A stretch of 64,000 bases of DNA from Halogranum rubrum (GCF_900114455.1 NZ_FOTC01000002.1:281012-345011); one strand, 5' to 3'. Shown: positions 15,664 to 25,476, counted from the first letter of the stretch. The notes: generated by a model from the letters alone, not told the origin. Translations and numbers: made by a program.

Positions 15664-18600
15664 TCAGGCCGCACGACACTCTCTCTGGGCGTCCGGTGTG
15701 ACCGATTTCCGAGCCACACAGCCGGGACCCGACTTCCACCCGGTCGACCGCTCGTCGGCGTCGCCGTCGACGTCACCGACCCACCGCCCACCAGGGACGG
15801 CGGTGACAGCTACGGCCTGCGTCTCGAACGAGATGCGTTCACTTCGACCCAACCGTTCTGCCTCGCCGTCGCCGTCCACGTCGAGCGTCACCGGCGACCC
15901 GTCGCGAACGTACTGGAGTGTCGTTCCGCTCCCGTCGGCGTGGTCGCTGTACGCTCGGACCGTGAACCGAAGATACTCGCCCCTGACACTCACCGACCAG
16001 ACGTTCACCGTCGCGTACCAGTAGCCGGGAACCGGCGCAACGGGGAGTCCTGCAGGGACGCCGTCGACCGTCTCGTCGAGAACGCGCCGCGCGGCACGCT
16101 CGCCGCCGCGCTCGGCGACACCTTCTGCACCCGCAGAGACGTACGACTTCACCGTCGAGTGCGCGTACGCTCGGACGGCTTTCGACGTGCCGTTCACTTC
16201 TTCCCGAGGGACGCTCGCTGCCTCTCGCTGGGCCGCACGACCGACGGCGACGCGGAGTCTCGCCCCGAGTCGGTCGACGTCGCGCGCCGTCAGGTCGTCG
16301 CGGGCACGGACTTCGGCGGTCAACGCTCGGGCGAACGACCCGTTCGTCACCGCCAGCGCCCTGTGACCTGCGCCGTCCCACCGACTGAACGCCGCGTCGA
16401 CGGCCGCACGGTACGCTCGTTTCGTGAGCGACGTCTCCTGTGTGACGGGTCGTCGCACCCGCTTTTCCACCACCGAGAGCGACCGACCGACCGAGCGTCG
16501 AAGCGTGTCGCGTCGTGCTCGGAGACTCTCGTTGCTGGCCTGTTCGAGCGTTCGGTTGGCGGCGACGAGCGTGCTTCCGGCCGTCCGAAGGTCGACCTGC
16601 GGATTCGACTGGAACAACGACAGAACGCCGTCGGTCGCATCGCCGTACGGGACGGCGAAGACGTTGACGTTGCGGGCGGTCAGCGGGCGGTAGCGCCTGC
16701 CGTCTGGCACGGCCTCGACGTGGTCGTTCGAGACGGCCGAGAGCGTCAGATAGCCCGGCGAACCGTCGGGAACCAGTGCGACGCCGTCGCTTCGGTCGCC
16801 GACACCGACGTCTCGGTACGCCGGGTCGGTCGAACGGTCGCTGGCCGACAGCGCCGCCGCGAGTCGGTCGCTCGACCCGACGTCGGCCTTCGAGAGCGCC
16901 TCGTCGAGAACGTCCGTCGACTCTCGCTGTGTGGCCGCTCGCTCCTCCAGTCGAGTGACGACGCGGTCGAGATACGCGGCCCGAGCGGCGACGCGTGCCC
17001 TGTCGGCGACGCCGTCGTATGTCGTTGGCGCGTCGATGAGCGCCGAGCGACGCTCGCGCAGTCGCTCTGCGAGGAGCGCTGGTGGGTTGACCTGCCCCGT
17101 CGCGACGGCGCGTGCCTCGACGTCGACCGAGACGTTTCGCACGTGCGACCGGAGACCGGCCACGTCACGAGCGACCCACGTCGACAACGGGTCCGGTCGC
17201 GCACCGTAGACGACGGTCGATGCGTCGCCAGTGTCGCCGTCGACAGCGCGGACGGCGACCGTGTCGCGGTTCGTCGTGAGCAGTCGGTCGGTCGCCGTCG
17301 ACGGAACGTCGCGGAGGTTCGGCCCGTCGAGTGCCCCGCCTCGCTCGAACCGGGGACGGACGGGGCGGGTGGGTGCCGACGCCCGCGGGGCGTACTCGCC
17401 GACGACGGCGACACGGACGTGATACTGTTCCTCCCAGTGGTGGACTCGCCGCCGGGTTTCGTTTCCACGACGCCACACGCGGACGACGCGATTGTGTCGG
17501 ATAACTCTCCGAGCGAAGGACGTGAACTGTTCGTCTCCGACGTCCCAGCGTTCACTGGTCCCCGCGTCGGCGACGTCGTTCCGCTCTCGTTCGCGCTCGT
17601 CGACCAGTGACCAGTTCTCGCCGGGCGGTCGGCGTCTCGGTTCGTCTTCGGCGAGCGTCCGTTCGACGTCGGTGACGAGTCGCGCTTCGGTCCGGTAGGA
17701 CGCTCGAAGCACGCGGTCGAACTCGCTGGACTGCGGGCGCGGCCGACCACCGGCGACGAGACCGACGAAGGCGACGTCCGCCGTCCGATTGACGCCGACG
17801 GAGAGCGTGCGGTTTGGAGACGGACCTGCCTCGGCGAGCGCTGGCGGTGCGCCCGTCCCGGTGAGACTGACGGGCGTAGGTGGATACGTTCGCTCCAGAC
17901 GACTGCGGAGCGTGCTCTCCGTCCCGGCGTGGAGGTCCTGTACCCCGACGGCGACGGTGGCCTGTTGTAGACCGCGTCTGGCGCGCGGGTCGTCGTGACC
18001 GAAGACGGCGCGTTGGGTGGCGAGCGTCCCGCCGTTCGCGGCGAGTTCGACGTGGCGGTTGCCGAGGACGTTCGCGATGGGCATTCCGGCGTACTGTCCG
18101 GCGCTCCGCGCCCACACGATGGGCGCGAGACCAGCGGTGAGCCGTCGACCGAGTCCCGGCCCGTCGAGCGGACCCCGATTCAACCGCCGTTCGTACTGCT
18201 TCGTTCGCTCGTGGACGAGTAAGACCGGCGTCGAGACGGTCAGCGTCACCGTCTCGGTGTCGTGGGCGACGACGGACCCATCGCGACGGGCCGTCGTCGT
18301 CACGTTTCGCACTGTCACGGTCAGCGCCGTTCCGTTCGTCGCTCTCTCGACGATGACCCGACGCTTCGCCGCCGAGAGGTCTCTGAGCTCCGAGACCGCA
18401 GGTAGTGATGCGCTGGCGACGACGTCGGCGTTGCGGTAGTGCGTCGCTTCGAGTCGCTCTCGTGCGGCGAGGTAGATGCGGAGTCGGAGCGCGTCACGAA
18501 ACGGCGTCGACGCGTTGAGTACCTGTCCCGCGGGCGTGTCGGCGGCGACGGTCACCGGGTCACGAGCAGCGTCGCGGGCGGCCGTCTTCACGGCCGAGCG

Positions 18601-18783
18601 GAGAGCAGGGCTGATACTCGCTTCGGTGCGGCCCATCGCGGTATCGATGGCGTCGTCGTAGCGGTGCGGGCCGTCAGCCGTGAGCGTCGTCGCGTACGTC
18701 GCGCTCCCGACGAGGAGGAGCACGCCGATGAGGGCGAAGGGGACGCGCGCCCGTCTGTCGTCTGCGAGTCTCACACGGACCAC
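15664..18783 (-). CDS. Large anchored extracellular protein of the pilus operon (DUF7286-like)
   Basis: A 1039-residue protein with one N-terminal hydrophobic segment preceded by Arg residues (RRARVPFALIGVLLLVGSAT), similar to an archaeal type III (prepilin-type) signal. A long extracellular Ala/Arg/Thr/Val-rich body follows, with heptad-like regions (VVTRLEERAATQRESTDVLD). Near residue 990 there is a DVDGDGEAE stretch that could bind Ca2+. It is the last gene of the operon and overlaps the upstream gene by 13 bases. I believe this is DUF7286. A role as pilus tip, surface scaffold or adhesin is inference. Confidence 0.8.
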   Translation of the reverse strand: MVRVRLADDRRARVPFALIGVLLLVGSATYATTLTADGPHRYDDAIDTAMGRTEASISPALRSAVKTAARDAARDPVTVAADTPAGQVLNASTPFRDALRLRIYLAARERLEATHYRNADVVASASLPAVSELRDLSAAKRRVIVERATNGTALTVTVRNVTTTARRDGSVVAHDTETVTLTVSTPVLLVHERTKQYERRLNRGPLDGPGLGRRLTAGLAPIVWARSAGQYAGMPIANVLGNRHVELAANGGTLATQRAVFGHDDPRARRGLQQATVAVGVQDLHAGTESTLRSRLERTYPPTPVSLTGTGAPPALAEAGPSPNRTLSVGVNRTADVAFVGLVAGGRPRPQSSEFDRVLRASYRTEARLVTDVERTLAEDEPRRRPPGENWSLVDERERERNDVADAGTSERWDVGDEQFTSFARRVIRHNRVVRVWRRGNETRRRVHHWEEQYHVRVAVVGEYAPRASAPTRPVRPRFERGGALDGPNLRDVPSTATDRLLTTNRDTVAVRAVDGDTGDASTVVYGARPDPLSTWVARDVAGLRSHVRNVSVDVEARAVATGQVNPPALLAERLRERRSALIDAPTTYDGVADRARVAARAAYLDRVVTRLEERAATQRESTDVLDEALSKADVGSSDRLAAALSASDRSTDPAYRDVGVGDRSDGVALVPDGSPGYLTLSAVSNDHVEAVPDGRRYRPLTARNVNVFAVPYGDATDGVLSLFQSNPQVDLRTAGSTLVAANRTLEQASNESLRARRDTLRRSVGRSLSVVEKRVRRPVTQETSLTKRAYRAAVDAAFSRWDGAGHRALAVTNGSFARALTAEVRARDDLTARDVDRLGARLRVAVGRAAQREAASVPREEVNGTSKAVRAYAHSTVKSYVSAGAEGVAERGGERAARRVLDETVDGVPAGLPVAPVPGYWYATVNVWSVSVRGEYLRFTVRAYSDHADGSGTTLQYVRDGSPVTLDVDGDGEAERLGRSERISFETQAVAVTAVPGGRWVGDVDGDADERSTGWKSGPGCVARKSVTPDAQRECRAA

Positions 18784-19661
18784 GTCCTGACGACGACCTG
18801 CACCTCTGCGACACGGACGGACGCTGCGGCCTCGCTCGGCGTCTCGAACGACCGTTCGAGGTCCCGCTCGACGGCGTCGGCGACGGCAGCCGTCAGTCGC
18901 TCGTTCGCTTCCGCCGGAACGACCGTCCCGTCGTCGTCGACGACGGCGACGCCGTATCGCTCTCCTGCGCGCAGATAGCGGTACCGAGCGAGATGTGAGA
19001 CCGGGTAGTCACCGCGGAGCGCGAACCGGAGGTCGTCCGCCGGAAACAGCCCCTCGACCACGTTCGCGGCGACGACGCTCGCGACACCGGCAAATCCGGA
19101 CTCCGTGGCGGCGACACGAGCGTCGTCCCGCGTCGCAGCGAGTCCGCTCGGAACCGTGACGGTCGCTGCGTGGACCGTCGCGTCCGATGGCGGTGACGGA
19201 CCAGCCGTCACACAGCCTCGCAGATGTGCGCCACGGTACGGTTCCCACCGAACCAGTAGCTGTACGCCGTCGTGCGCCACGTCACTCTCGGTTCGGGTTC
19301 GTATCGCGTCTCGAAACCCGTCGTCGGCGTGCGTGAGTGGTTCGCCGTCGACGCTTAGACCGCCGACTGCGGCGTCCGCGAGTAACCCGGCGTACGTCCC
19401 GTGCGACGACCGCTCGAACTCGGGACCGCTGGTCGTCGGGAAGGAGACGAGACGGTCGTCGGCGCGTGCCGCTCCGGGTTCGAGGCTGTAGTTCACCGTC
19501 GTCGTACTCGTCGTGAGCGTCGTCGCCACGGCGTTAGCACGGCCCCCAGTGCGGGCGTCGGCAGTTCGTTCGCTCTCTCCGTCGGGTACTGTCACGAGCG
19601 TCGCCGCTGCCGCGCTCACGAGGAGGAGACAGAGTGCGACGTCGAGGACGGTGCTCGTCAC
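18771..19661 (-). CDS. Pilin-like secreted protein of the pilus operon (DUF7284-like)
   Basis: The start is GTG 19661, fixed by a four-base overlap with the upstream stop. The 296-residue product has one N-terminal membrane segment (STVLDVALCLLLVSAAAATL) and then a soluble domain. That domain includes NVVEGLFPADDLRFALRGDY, which looks like a small beta-rich fold. One Cys lies in the hydrophobic segment and one in the soluble domain. It probably functions as a minor pilin or platform component exposed outside the membrane. Confidence 0.78.
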   Translation of the reverse strand: MTSTVLDVALCLLLVSAAAATLVTVPDGESERTADARTGGRANAVATTLTTSTTTVNYSLEPGAARADDRLVSFPTTSGPEFERSSHGTYAGLLADAAVGGLSVDGEPLTHADDGFRDAIRTRTESDVAHDGVQLLVRWEPYRGAHLRGCVTAGPSPPSDATVHAATVTVPSGLAATRDDARVAATESGFAGVASVVAANVVEGLFPADDLRFALRGDYPVSHLARYRYLRAGERYGVAVVDDDGTVVPAEANERLTAAVADAVERDLERSFETPSEAAASVRVAEVQVVVRTWSV

Positions 19662-20110
19662 GACCAGACCACCACCCGGAGCTGTCCGGGGACGATTTCG
19701 CCGGGCGCGACCCGGACGCTCACCACTCGCTCGGCACTGTCGATAGTCGCTCTCGGCGGTGCGTCGGGAACACTCGGCCCGGCGTGCCACGTCCTGCTGG
19801 GTCGTCGGTCGCTTCCGTCGGTACGAACGGTGAGGTTGAGGTCGTAACCGTCGGGACCGGCGGCGAGCGCCGCGTGTCGCTCGCTCGGGTCGAAGACGCC
19901 TGCTGACGTCGCCACGTCGTGGACGCGTTCGAGTGTCGGCGTCGCGACGTCGCGGTCGACGCCGACGGCACGCGAGACGTCGTCGAGGACGCCCGCGTAG
20001 AGGCTCACGCCGACCGAGACGGCGAACAGGGCGACGAGTGCGACGAGTGGGTCGGTCTGTGCCCGCGATTTTCCGTCTCGAATCTGGTCACGCGTCGACG
20101 AGGACGACAT
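19658..20110 (-). CDS. Minor pilin-like protein (DUF7285-like)
   Basis: The start at 20110 is preceded by a GGGAGGGG ribosome-binding site inside the end of the upstream gene. The 150-residue product has GKSRAQTDPLVALVALFAVS near the N-terminus. A basic residue, then A-Q-T-D-P, then a long hydrophobic helix fits the signal cut by the archaeal prepilin peptidase. The remaining domain is small and beta-rich. This is the best prepilin candidate in the operon. Confidence 0.78.
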   Translation of the reverse strand: MSSSSTRDQIRDGKSRAQTDPLVALVALFAVSVGVSLYAGVLDDVSRAVGVDRDVATPTLERVHDVATSAGVFDPSERHAALAAGPDGYDLNLTVRTDGSDRRPSRTWHAGPSVPDAPPRATIDSAERVVSVRVAPGEIVPGQLRVVVWS

Positions 20111-20558
20111 CCAACCCCTCCCACGAGACACGCCGCACGACGAGCGTTCGGTCGACCGACTGCCACGCCGGTTCTGCCGTTCTGTCGGCGACGACTGCCT
20201 GCTGGAACGACCGGCGTGATTCGAACAGGTCCGACGGTGGACGGCCGTAGAGAACCTGTTGGAGTGCCGAGTCGTCCGAGACGGGAGTCACTGGTCCGAA
20301 CGCGTAGGATGCGTGGGCCGTCCCGGCGTCGTTGCGGAGGCCGACGCGGTGCGGGCCGAGTCGAATCGCCGTCGCGCCGAGTGGGTGTTCGGCAGTCGTC
20401 GCGTGGTCGTTCGCGGCGACACGGTCGACGGTGTTCGCGACGGCCGTCGCGTCCGGCGGTGCCGTCGTCGGCACCGACGCCACGACGCCGAAGAGTGCGA
20501 GACTCGCGAGCGAGAGACCGACCCAACTGTACCACGCGTCCAGCGGAACGTCGAACAT
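20088..20558 (-). CDS. Pilus-operon membrane-anchored protein (DUF7283-like)
   Basis: The start at 20558 (MFDVPLDAWYSWVGLSLASL) places the hydrophobic helix at residues 12-30, as in related haloarchaeal proteins; the upstream in-frame ATG would add an unrelated leader. The 156-residue product has a single anchor and a small exposed domain. It lies 66 bp downstream of the PilC gene and overlaps the next gene by 23 bases. It is probably an assembly platform or minor pilin partner. Confidence 0.76.
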   Translation of the reverse strand: MFDVPLDAWYSWVGLSLASLALFGVVASVPTTAPPDATAVANTVDRVAANDHATTAEHPLGATAIRLGPHRVGLRNDAGTAHASYAFGPVTPVSDDSALQQVLYGRPPSDLFESRRSFQQAVVADRTAEPAWQSVDRTLVVRRVSWEGLDVVLVDA

Positions 20559-20623
20559 GGGGCGAGGTGGTCCCGTGCTCGTATGTAAAGGCTCACACGG
20601 GCCAGGTAACTGGATGAAGAGTC

Positions 20624-22405
20624 TCACACCAGCAAGCCCGCCGCGACGACGGCGGTGAGATACGTCGTCGTCGCCGTCAGAAGCGCGAGACCGACGCGGT
20701 AGCCGACCAGCGGACGGTCTGCCCCGTGTTCGAGACCGACTGCGAGCGCCGTCAGGAGTGCCGCGAGAAGGAGGACGTAGACGCCGACTGCCGTGCCGAG
20801 TGCAGAGGATGAGAGCGCACCACCGCCGCTCGCGGCGAATGTGGTAGCGCTGGCGCTGGCGCCAGTACTGGCAGTCTGCTGTGCCACACTCTCCGCTCCG
20901 GGTCCGGCGTGCGCCATCCGGTCGGCCAGCGTCACCGTCGCGCCGCCGACGAGCGGTGCGAACACCGCAGCGGTGTTGGTGAGCGTCCCTGTAATCGTGG
21001 CGAGTTCGCGACGGGCCTCCTCTTCGACGTCGCGCAACGAGTCGAGTTGGTCGGCCATCGCGACGATGGCGCTCCCGGCGGGCGTCCCCTGCGTCGCCGC
21101 GAGTGCGAGGAGTCCTGCCGTCCCGTGGAGGCGGTCACTCGGCAGGTCAGTGAGAACGCCGTACCTGCCGAAGAACGCCGCGTGGACGTCGACGCGGAGC
21201 GTTCGTTGGATTCGGACGACGTCGGCCAACAACTCGCCGGTCGCACCGGTCGTCTCGTCGCTCGCCCGAACGAGTGCAGTTTCGACGGCGACGCCCCCGG
21301 AGACGCGCCGGCCGACGAGATAGAGCGCATCTGGAAGTCCCGACTCGACTTCGCGCACCCGGTCGCGGACGGCCTTTACCGGACGATAGCGAACGGCCAG
21401 CGTCGCTCCCGAACCGAATCCGACGACGGCAATCGGACCTGCCCACGGGACGAGTGCCGACCCGACGACCCACCCGACACCTGACGCAAACACGCCGGCT
21501 GCGAGTTCTCGCCACGGCGTCGAAGGAACGTCGGGGTGGTCGCGACCGACGCGCGGCGGCGGGAAGGCGACCGGTCGACGCGCGAGGAGCCACCCGCAGG
21601 CGACGAGGACAGAGAGTGGGAGCAACACGTCGTAGAGCGCGACGAAGACCGGTAACGAGACGGGGACACCCGCGACGCGCGCCGCCGGGAGGACGCCGAC
21701 GAGCGCCAGCGGGAGCAACACCCCGAACGCGTAGAGCGCCGTCGCCGGTCCACGCATCTCCGCCGTGAACGTCGACAGTTGCGAGCGAGTGCCGTCGAGG
21801 ACGGCCGAGAGCGCGCGGTCCAGTGACCGTCCGCGCTCGTCGCCGGACGCCGTCGCACTCGCGACGAGGAGCGCGACGGCCCGGTCGAGTGCGGGAAACC
21901 AGGCGTTCCACTCTCTCACGAATCCGTCGAAGCCGCTCGCTGGCGTTCCCGTCGCCCGTCGGACGTGCTCACCCAGACTCTCGGCCAACGGTCCGTCGCC
22001 AGTCCGTGCCGCGAACCGCGCCGCTCGCTCCGTCGTCGGGTCGAGACGCATCCGCAACACGGCCCGTCCGACGAGTCCGGTCGTCGCGCCGAGTGCGCGC
22101 GTCCGTCTGGCGTTCGCGACGACGACCGGCAGGCGATGCGCGGCGTGAGCGGTAGCGAGAGCGACGGCGAGCGCGACACAGAGGGCGACTCCAACCGACC
22201 CAGAGAGCGCGGCGACGAGCACGAACCCACCGACAGCGCCGACGAGCGCCGCGCCGTAGCCCGCCCGAACGATGGTGTCGGCGGTGGCGTCGCTCCTGCA
22301 GTAGCCGAGCGCTCGGCCGAGTTCTACACTCGGGTCGACCGTCCACGGATAGAGTCGGGCGAGCGACGCGAGAGCGACGTGGAGTGCCGGATGAACGAGC
22401 GTCAT
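20624..22405 (-). CDS. pilC: Type II/IV secretion F-family membrane protein (PilC/TadC type)
   Basis: A 593-residue polytopic protein with two clusters of hydrophobic segments. Between and after them are cytoplasmic helical domains of the GspF/PilC family (DALYLVGRRVSGGVAVETAL, then FFGRYGVLTDLPSD). These proteins form the inner-membrane platform on which the PilB ATPase acts to assemble pilin. The start overlaps the PilB stop by four bases. The double-length layout is usual for archaeal homologues. Confidence 0.88.
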   Translation of the reverse strand: MTLVHPALHVALASLARLYPWTVDPSVELGRALGYCRSDATADTIVRAGYGAALVGAVGGFVLVAALSGSVGVALCVALAVALATAHAAHRLPVVVANARRTRALGATTGLVGRAVLRMRLDPTTERAARFAARTGDGPLAESLGEHVRRATGTPASGFDGFVREWNAWFPALDRAVALLVASATASGDERGRSLDRALSAVLDGTRSQLSTFTAEMRGPATALYAFGVLLPLALVGVLPAARVAGVPVSLPVFVALYDVLLPLSVLVACGWLLARRPVAFPPPRVGRDHPDVPSTPWRELAAGVFASGVGWVVGSALVPWAGPIAVVGFGSGATLAVRYRPVKAVRDRVREVESGLPDALYLVGRRVSGGVAVETALVRASDETTGATGELLADVVRIQRTLRVDVHAAFFGRYGVLTDLPSDRLHGTAGLLALAATQGTPAGSAIVAMADQLDSLRDVEEEARRELATITGTLTNTAAVFAPLVGGATVTLADRMAHAGPGAESVAQQTASTGASASATTFAASGGGALSSSALGTAVGVYVLLLAALLTALAVGLEHGADRPLVGYRVGLALLTATTTYLTAVVAAGLLV

Positions 22406-24402
22406 CGGTCGGAGTGGTGTGGCTGCTCTCGCTGCGCCTGTCGATTCGTGCGCGCTCTCCGTTCTCGATACGCCGAAACGACGTCGACCGGCCGCGTCCG
22501 GTCGGTCGTCGCCAGCGCGGTCATCTCGTCTTCGCGCTCGTCGAGGAGACTCAGCAGGTCGGCGTAGCTCTCGCCCGGCCGAGTGAGGTCGGCCACGAGC
22601 GTGCTGTTACCGCGGTCGGCCGTTCCCGTCGCCTTCAGTCCCTCTCCGGTTCGCTCGAACAGCGACTCGAATCGGACGCCACGCTCGGTCGACCGGACCT
22701 CCTCGATGCGGGAGACGTGTCTGGACTCCCCCGCGGTGAGCGTGACGACGAGGTCCGTCGCGGCGAAGGATGATTCGGGGACGCCGAGGTCGGAGACGAC
22801 GCGTTCGCGGACCGCCGCGCCGCCGTCGCCGTGGATGGTGCCGAGAACCGTACTGCCGCTGGCTCCGACGCGCATCGCTTCGTACAGTGTCGCGGCCTCT
22901 TCGCCCCGAACCTCACCGACGACGAGCGCCCCTTCGCCGAGTCGGAGCGCCGTCCGGAGCGCCTCGGTCGGCGTGAGTGCGGCACCTTCGTCGGTGCCGG
23001 CGTAGAGCGCCTGCACGTCGCGACCGTGTGTCTGGAGTGCGTCGACCGGCAGTTCCGGCGTGTCCTCGATGGTGACCGTGCGCGTCGTCGCAGGCAACTC
23101 CCAGAGCAACGAACCGAGGAGCGTCGTCTTTCCGGCCCCTCTCGTCCCCGCGATTAGCCCCGCCGTCGCACGTTCGACGGCGACCGAGAGTAGCGCGGCG
23201 GCGTCGGCCGGAAGCGTGCCGTTCGCGACCAGACCGGGAAGCGTCCACGCCTCGTCGTCGTGGCGGCGGAACGCGAACCCGAGGCCGTCGCTGGCGGGTG
23301 CACTCACGCCTGCGACGCGGACGCTGCCGTCGTCACCGGTCTCGACGACGGCGTCGATAGTCGGATTCGCACGCGAGAACGGCCGCCCACTCGTTCGACG
23401 GAAACGCGAGGCGAGTGCGGCCGCGCCGCCCGGTGTGAGTCGAACGTTCGTCCGCATGCGCTCGCCGTCGACGCTCAGACGGACAGGGTTGCTCGTCACG
23501 GGTGCAGAGACGAAGGCGTCGGAGACACGTGGGTCGGCGAAGCAGTCGTCGAGGACGCCGTGACCGCGAGTGTACTTCGTCAGTTCGTGCGCGAGTCGTT
23601 CGACCGACGCATCGGGGTTCTCGGCGTCTACGACCCGCCGGACTGCGCGGCCCGGCGCGCGTGTGCCACCGTCGACACCGCCGCGGGCAAGATGCTCCGC
23701 CGCAGTTGCGAGGGTGGCCGTCGCCTCGTCGTCGAGTGTGTGCGCCACCGGTTCGAGATGATACCACGGCAGGTCGCCGCCGTCGTCGTAGATGCGGACC
23801 GTCGCCCCCGTATCGAGCGACCAGCGGTCGACGAGTCGGGCACCGGGTGGCGGCGAGCGCCGGACTCGCGAGCGTGCGACGGTCGGTCCGACGAACGGGT
23901 CGAGCGCGTGGTCGTACACGTCTTCCGTCTTCCTCTCGGACGCACTCTCTCGAACACGGTCGGCGACCGCCGCCAACCCGGTCTCGGCGACAATCCTCGC
24001 CGTCGCGTCGGCCCGCCCCGTCGCTTCGTGTGCGGCACCGAGCGGGTCGCGGCGGGCACGGTTCGCCAGTCGCTCGTCGTGAAACGCGGCACGCTCGACG
24101 AATCGCCCGGCGGCGAGCAGCAGTGCGACTGCCTCGTCGGCGTAGATACGTTCGCGGCCGTCTGCACTCGTTCGAACGACGTCGGCGTCGCGGCTGGCGA
24201 GTGCGTCGACCACCGTCGCCCGGCAGGTCGGTTCCGTCGCGAGGTCACCACCGCCGGGACAGTCGTCGCTGTCGACGACGCACTCGACGCGGTCGGTCAG
24301 ACCCGTCCCGGTCGGTTCGTCGAAGGAGACGGTGCACCGACAGCCAGTGGTAGGTTCGTCACCGCGAGTGCCGACGTCGGTCAGTCGGTCTACGAGGCTC
24401 AT
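22402..24402 (-). CDS. pilB: Pilus assembly ATPase (PilB/TadA/GspE family)
   Basis: A 666-residue ATPase. The Walker A motif is GTRGAGKTTLLGSLLWELP and the Walker B region is GALVVGEVRGEEA, followed by a GTIHGDGG His box; these are hallmarks of type II/IV secretion ATPases. The N-terminus (residues 20-65) has six Cys in CRC, ECVVDSDDC and TC positions, which could bind a metal. The enzyme would power pilin extraction and polymerisation at the cytoplasmic face. A 114-bp gap separates it from the upstream DUF7311-like gene. Confidence 0.9.
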   Translation of the reverse strand: MSLVDRLTDVGTRGDEPTTGCRCTVSFDEPTGTGLTDRVECVVDSDDCPGGGDLATEPTCRATVVDALASRDADVVRTSADGRERIYADEAVALLLAAGRFVERAAFHDERLANRARRDPLGAAHEATGRADATARIVAETGLAAVADRVRESASERKTEDVYDHALDPFVGPTVARSRVRRSPPPGARLVDRWSLDTGATVRIYDDGGDLPWYHLEPVAHTLDDEATATLATAAEHLARGGVDGGTRAPGRAVRRVVDAENPDASVERLAHELTKYTRGHGVLDDCFADPRVSDAFVSAPVTSNPVRLSVDGERMRTNVRLTPGGAAALASRFRRTSGRPFSRANPTIDAVVETGDDGSVRVAGVSAPASDGLGFAFRRHDDEAWTLPGLVANGTLPADAAALLSVAVERATAGLIAGTRGAGKTTLLGSLLWELPATTRTVTIEDTPELPVDALQTHGRDVQALYAGTDEGAALTPTEALRTALRLGEGALVVGEVRGEEAATLYEAMRVGASGSTVLGTIHGDGGAAVRERVVSDLGVPESSFAATDLVVTLTAGESRHVSRIEEVRSTERGVRFESLFERTGEGLKATGTADRGNSTLVADLTRPGESYADLLSLLDEREDEMTALATTDRTRPVDVVSAYRERRARTNRQAQREQPHHSDR

Positions 24403-24516
24403 GGACCGCGGTGGTCCGTTTCCCCTATTTGAACTCTCACACGGCTTCGCTTCGTCGACCCCGTCCTACTGATTCGTCTCGCTTCGTTTTGCTGCATCTT
24501 ACTTCGTCCCGCTTCC

Positions 24517-24993
24517 TCAGTTCTCACGCCGCACGACGACGGTCGGCCCGGCCCCACCGCTACCGTCGCCGTCTCCCCACGCGAGCGACAAGGCGAGTCG
24601 ATGCGCTCCGGGTGTAGTGAAGACGAGCGGCCCGTTCGGTGTCCGAAGCGGTACGTCGAGTCGGAGTCGACCGCGACGGCCGGAGTCGAGCCGATAGCCG
24701 AGCGTCGATACCGAGGAGTCGGTCTGTCCCCTGACTGTGACCCTCTCGACGGTGGCTGCCGTCCACGAAGGGTGTGGAACGTCGACCGTAACGAGACGGC
24801 GAGCACCGGCCACGTCGTCACGCGTCGGGTCGTCCTCGTCGACGAGTCCGACCGCGGCGTCGCGGACGGTTGCGAGGTCAGCGTCGAGACTGGCTGCCGT
24901 CCGGTCGCCACGGGCGCTGTCGACGGCCGGGAGCGACACGGCGAGAAGTGCCGTCGCGAGCGCGACGGTCAGTACGATGCGAATCACGAGCAC
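24517..24993 (-). CDS. Pilus-operon anchored protein (DUF7311-like)
   Basis: A GTG at 24993 directly follows the stop of the upstream coiled-coil gene. The 158-residue product has an N-terminal hydrophobic segment (VIRIVLTVALATALLAVSLP) and a beta-rich exposed domain ending GGAGPTVVVRREN. I believe this is DUF7311, seen at the head of haloarchaeal pilus operons. It may be an accessory pilin or a membrane partner of the ATPase; its function is unproven. Confidence 0.75.
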   Translation of the reverse strand: MLVIRIVLTVALATALLAVSLPAVDSARGDRTAASLDADLATVRDAAVGLVDEDDPTRDDVAGARRLVTVDVPHPSWTAATVERVTVRGQTDSSVSTLGYRLDSGRRGRLRLDVPLRTPNGPLVFTTPGAHRLALSLAWGDGDGSGGAGPTVVVRREN

Positions 24994-25476
24994 TCACACG
25001 ACGTCGCGCAGTCGTTCGAGCAAGTCGGTGGTGCCGTCGTTCGCGCTGTTCGCGTTGTTCGCGTTGTTCGCGCCGTTCTCGTCAGCCTTCTCGTTCTCCT
25101 TGTCGTCGCCGCTCTCGTCGTCGACACCGACGACGTTCCGTTCTCTCACGTCGGCGCACACTACCTCGAACGTCTCGTCGTCTGGTGTCTCACCCACCTG
25201 CTCCGCGAGTGCTTCGACGCCAGCGAGTGCCGCGTCCGCGCGGCGTTCGACGTCGCGATTGATGGCACGGACGCCGCCGACGTAGCCCCGGACGGCCTGT
25301 GTCGCCGCTTCGAGTTCGGTGACACGCTCGTCGATGGCCGACGCCTGCGCTTCGAGAGCAGAGAGTCGTTCGTCGACGTCGGCCGCATCGGTTGCGTCGG
25401 CGCACTCGGCGAGCGTCGCACCGTCGGTCAGTCTCCGTTCGACGGCGTCGAGTCGCTCCGAGAGGGTATCGGTCAT
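24994..25476 (-). CDS. Coiled-coil protein opening the pilus operon (DUF7310-like)
   Basis: The ATG at 25476 gives a 160-residue soluble protein. Residues 1-70 form a heptad-rich coiled coil (LSERLDAVERRLTDG, RLSALEAQASAIDERVTELE). The C-terminus has an Asn/Ala/Asp low-complexity linker (NGANNANNANSAND) and a short final helix. There is no membrane segment. It starts the operon, 76 bp from the divergent cetZ gene. It could regulate or scaffold the cytoplasmic side of the pilus machine; this is inference. Confidence 0.8.
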   Translation of the reverse strand: MTDTLSERLDAVERRLTDGATLAECADATDAADVDERLSALEAQASAIDERVTELEAATQAVRGYVGGVRAINRDVERRADAALAGVEALAEQVGETPDDETFEVVCADVRERNVVGVDDESGDDKENEKADENGANNANNANSANDGTTDLLERLRDVV

